Positions 7,247 through 7,891 of a DNA stretch of 7,891 nt are shown here, in pieces. The notes under the pieces were generated by a model. It worked only from the letters and a program-made list of their open reading frames with translations. It was not told the DNA's origin and did no database searches. The position numbers and the translations under genes are program-made. Source of the stretch: Paracoccaceae bacterium (lineage in GTDB: Bacteria > Pseudomonadota > Alphaproteobacteria > Rhodobacterales > Rhodobacteraceae); the NCBI GenBank assembly GCA_009920815.1, contig RFZH01000108.1:1-7891 (forward strand). The letters are read 5' to 3'. Position 1 is the stretch's first letter. Each line of letters opens with the position of its first letter.

Positions 7247-7698
7247 TCAATCGGCAGGGGTGCATCGTCTTGGATTTGATTCATGACGATCTGGCTTTGC
7301 ACCCGATCCACGGTGGGGTGTTCCAATAACACGTGGTGGATCAAATGATTCAACGCGGACAAATCGCGACAATACACGCGCAATAAATAATCCGCCTCGC
7401 CCGTCAGGGTCCATGCCGATACGATTTCGGGCTGGCGTTTCACCATAGCGGCGAATTGATCGCCCGATCCCGCCCCATGGCGGCGCAATTGAACCTGAAT
7501 AAAGGCCTGCACCGACAGCCCCAATTTGTTGGGGTCAACCTTTGCCCGATACCCTTGGATCATGCCGGTGTCCTCAAGCCTTTGTTTGCGGCGGCCCACT
7601 TGGCTGGGCGACATGTTTAACTGTTCGCCCAACATTTGCGTTGTGAGCGCGGCATCATTCTGTAGTAAGGACAAAAGCTTGCGATCCGTTGTATCCAT
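7243..7698 (-). CDS. Lrp/AsnC-family transcriptional regulator, probable regulator of hppD
   Basis: This 151-residue protein is of standard length for the family. An N-terminal winged helix-turn-helix covers residues about 3-60: MDTTDRKLLSLLQNDAALT, then the recognition helix SPSQVGRRKQRLE at 30-42. The C-terminal ligand-binding/oligomerisation (RAM) domain covers about 62-143 and includes TLTGEADYLLRVYC (97-110), where the family binds small effectors, often amino acids. Lrp proteins bind DNA as dimers to octamers and can wrap it. It is divergent from hppD, a neighbourhood I recall from other Rhodobacterales, so it likely controls tyrosine catabolism and perhaps itself. The effector is not deducible; tyrosine or a related compound is a guess. 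The ATG at 7698 has only a weak GGAAAA upstream. The TAG stop overlaps the stop of the convergent YdeI-like remnant. Confidence 0.93.
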   Translation of the reverse strand: MDTTDRKLLSLLQNDAALTTQMLGEQLNMSPSQVGRRKQRLEDTGMIQGYRAKVDPNKLGLSVQAFIQVQLRRHGAGSGDQFAAMVKRQPEIVSAWTLTGEADYLLRVYCRDLSALNHLIHHVLLEHPTVDRVQSQIVMNQIQDDAPLPID

Positions 7699-7823
7699 AT
7701 GCGGATTTTCCGTTCATTTATATGTATATGCGCACAATTACGGTATACTGACCCAATCTAAACGTCAAGTTTGCGCACATTCGGCTGATATTTTGCGGTA
7801 AAGTCCTTATAAAGGAGAATAAC
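7699..7823. promoter_or_regulatory. Divergent regulatory region between the Lrp/AsnC gene and hppD
   Basis: This 125-base, AT-rich spacer must carry promoters for both divergent genes. For the regulator (minus strand) TTGACG (7768-7763) and TATACC (7747-7742) are a candidate pair, but the 15-base spacer is short. For hppD no convincing -10/-35 pair was found; GATATT around 7786 is a loose -10 candidate. AAAGGAG (7811-7817) is the hppD Shine-Dalgarno, six bases before ATG. Small symmetric elements also occur, including CGGATTTTCCG at 7702-7712. Confidence 0.5.
7729..7779. repeat. Pair of TGCGCACA direct repeats, candidate operator sites
   Basis: TGCGCACA occurs at 7729-7736 and 7772-7779, start to start 43 bases, close to four helical turns, so both copies would face the same side of the DNA. 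One copy overlaps the predicted transcript start of the Lrp/AsnC gene and the other lies just upstream of its -35. That suits a multimeric, DNA-wrapping regulator acting on its own promoter and on hppD. The binding role is inferred. Confidence 0.4.
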
Positions 7824-7891
7824 ATGGGCCCATTTCCGCATAACGCACCGCAATCTGTGATTTCCACTGACAATCCCGCCGGAACAGACGG
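7824..7891 (+). CDS. hppD: 4-hydroxyphenylpyruvate dioxygenase, first 22 codons (cut by window edge)
   Basis: The visible peptide reads MGPFPHNAPQSVISTDNPAG and continues to the edge. It matches my recollection of the N-terminus of proteobacterial HPPD (MGPFPH-AP-----NP-GTDG). The enzyme converts 4-hydroxyphenylpyruvate to homogentisate in tyrosine degradation, using iron(II) and oxygen; the iron ligands lie beyond the window. A strong AAAGGAG six bases upstream supports the ATG. A divergent Lrp/AsnC regulator next door strengthens the assignment, which otherwise rests on few residues. Confidence 0.8.
   Translation, partial: MGPFPHNAPQSVISTDNPAGTD

Noticed and set aside
1..7891. CRISPR arrays, tRNA/rRNA genes, insertion sequences, toxin-antitoxin or defence genes
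   Set aside because: I saw no regularly spaced repeats, cloverleaf sequences, terminal inverted repeats or transposase-like or defence-like proteins on either strand.

Overview
The window reads as chromosomal DNA from an alphaproteobacterium of the order Rhodobacterales (roseobacter-like). This rests on recognising protein families and gene neighbourhoods from memory, not on a database search. The supporting signs are a SecA of alphaproteobacterial type, a divergent peptidyl-prolyl isomerase - argJ - mutT operon, a secreted OmpA-type substrate-binding protein next to the family often labelled 'translocase', and an Lrp/AsnC regulator divergent from a gene whose first residues match 4-hydroxyphenylpyruvate dioxygenase (HPPD).

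Left part, minus strand (1-4264): secA (1459-4134) is transcribed leftward from a candidate sigma70-type promoter at 4236-4264. It is followed by a 10-bp-stem hairpin (1421-1449), then a membrane-anchored protein of unknown function (432-1313, TTG start with a near-perfect Shine-Dalgarno). Last comes the N-terminal part of an exported OmpA/phosphate-binding-type protein, cut by the left window edge (1-418).

Middle, plus strand (4306-7246): a compact operon starts divergently from secA. It encodes an exported parvulin-type peptidyl-prolyl isomerase, then argJ (its ATG directly abuts the previous stop), then mutT (ATGA overlap with argJ). The 3' end of mutT appears fused out of frame to a YdeI/OmdA-like (DUF1801-type) gene that has lost its N-terminal part. 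I interpret this as a deletion junction near 6768-6773.

Right part (7243-7891): an Lrp/AsnC regulator on the minus strand ends tail-to-tail with the YdeI-like remnant, their stop codons overlapping. It is divergent from hppD, of which only 22 codons are visible. The 125-bp intergenic region carries two TGCGCACA copies 43 bp apart, flanking a possible promoter of the regulator, and so a plausible operator region.

Functionally, secA and the PPIase serve protein export and periplasmic folding. ArgJ serves arginine synthesis, MutT sanitises oxidised nucleotides, and the Lrp-hppD pair belongs to tyrosine catabolism. No tRNA, rRNA, CRISPR array, insertion sequence or phage gene was seen. Most of the window is ordinary core genome. 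The points worth a second look are the mutT/YdeI junction, a 28-codon frame ending in the secA ribosome-binding site, and the TGCGCACA repeats.
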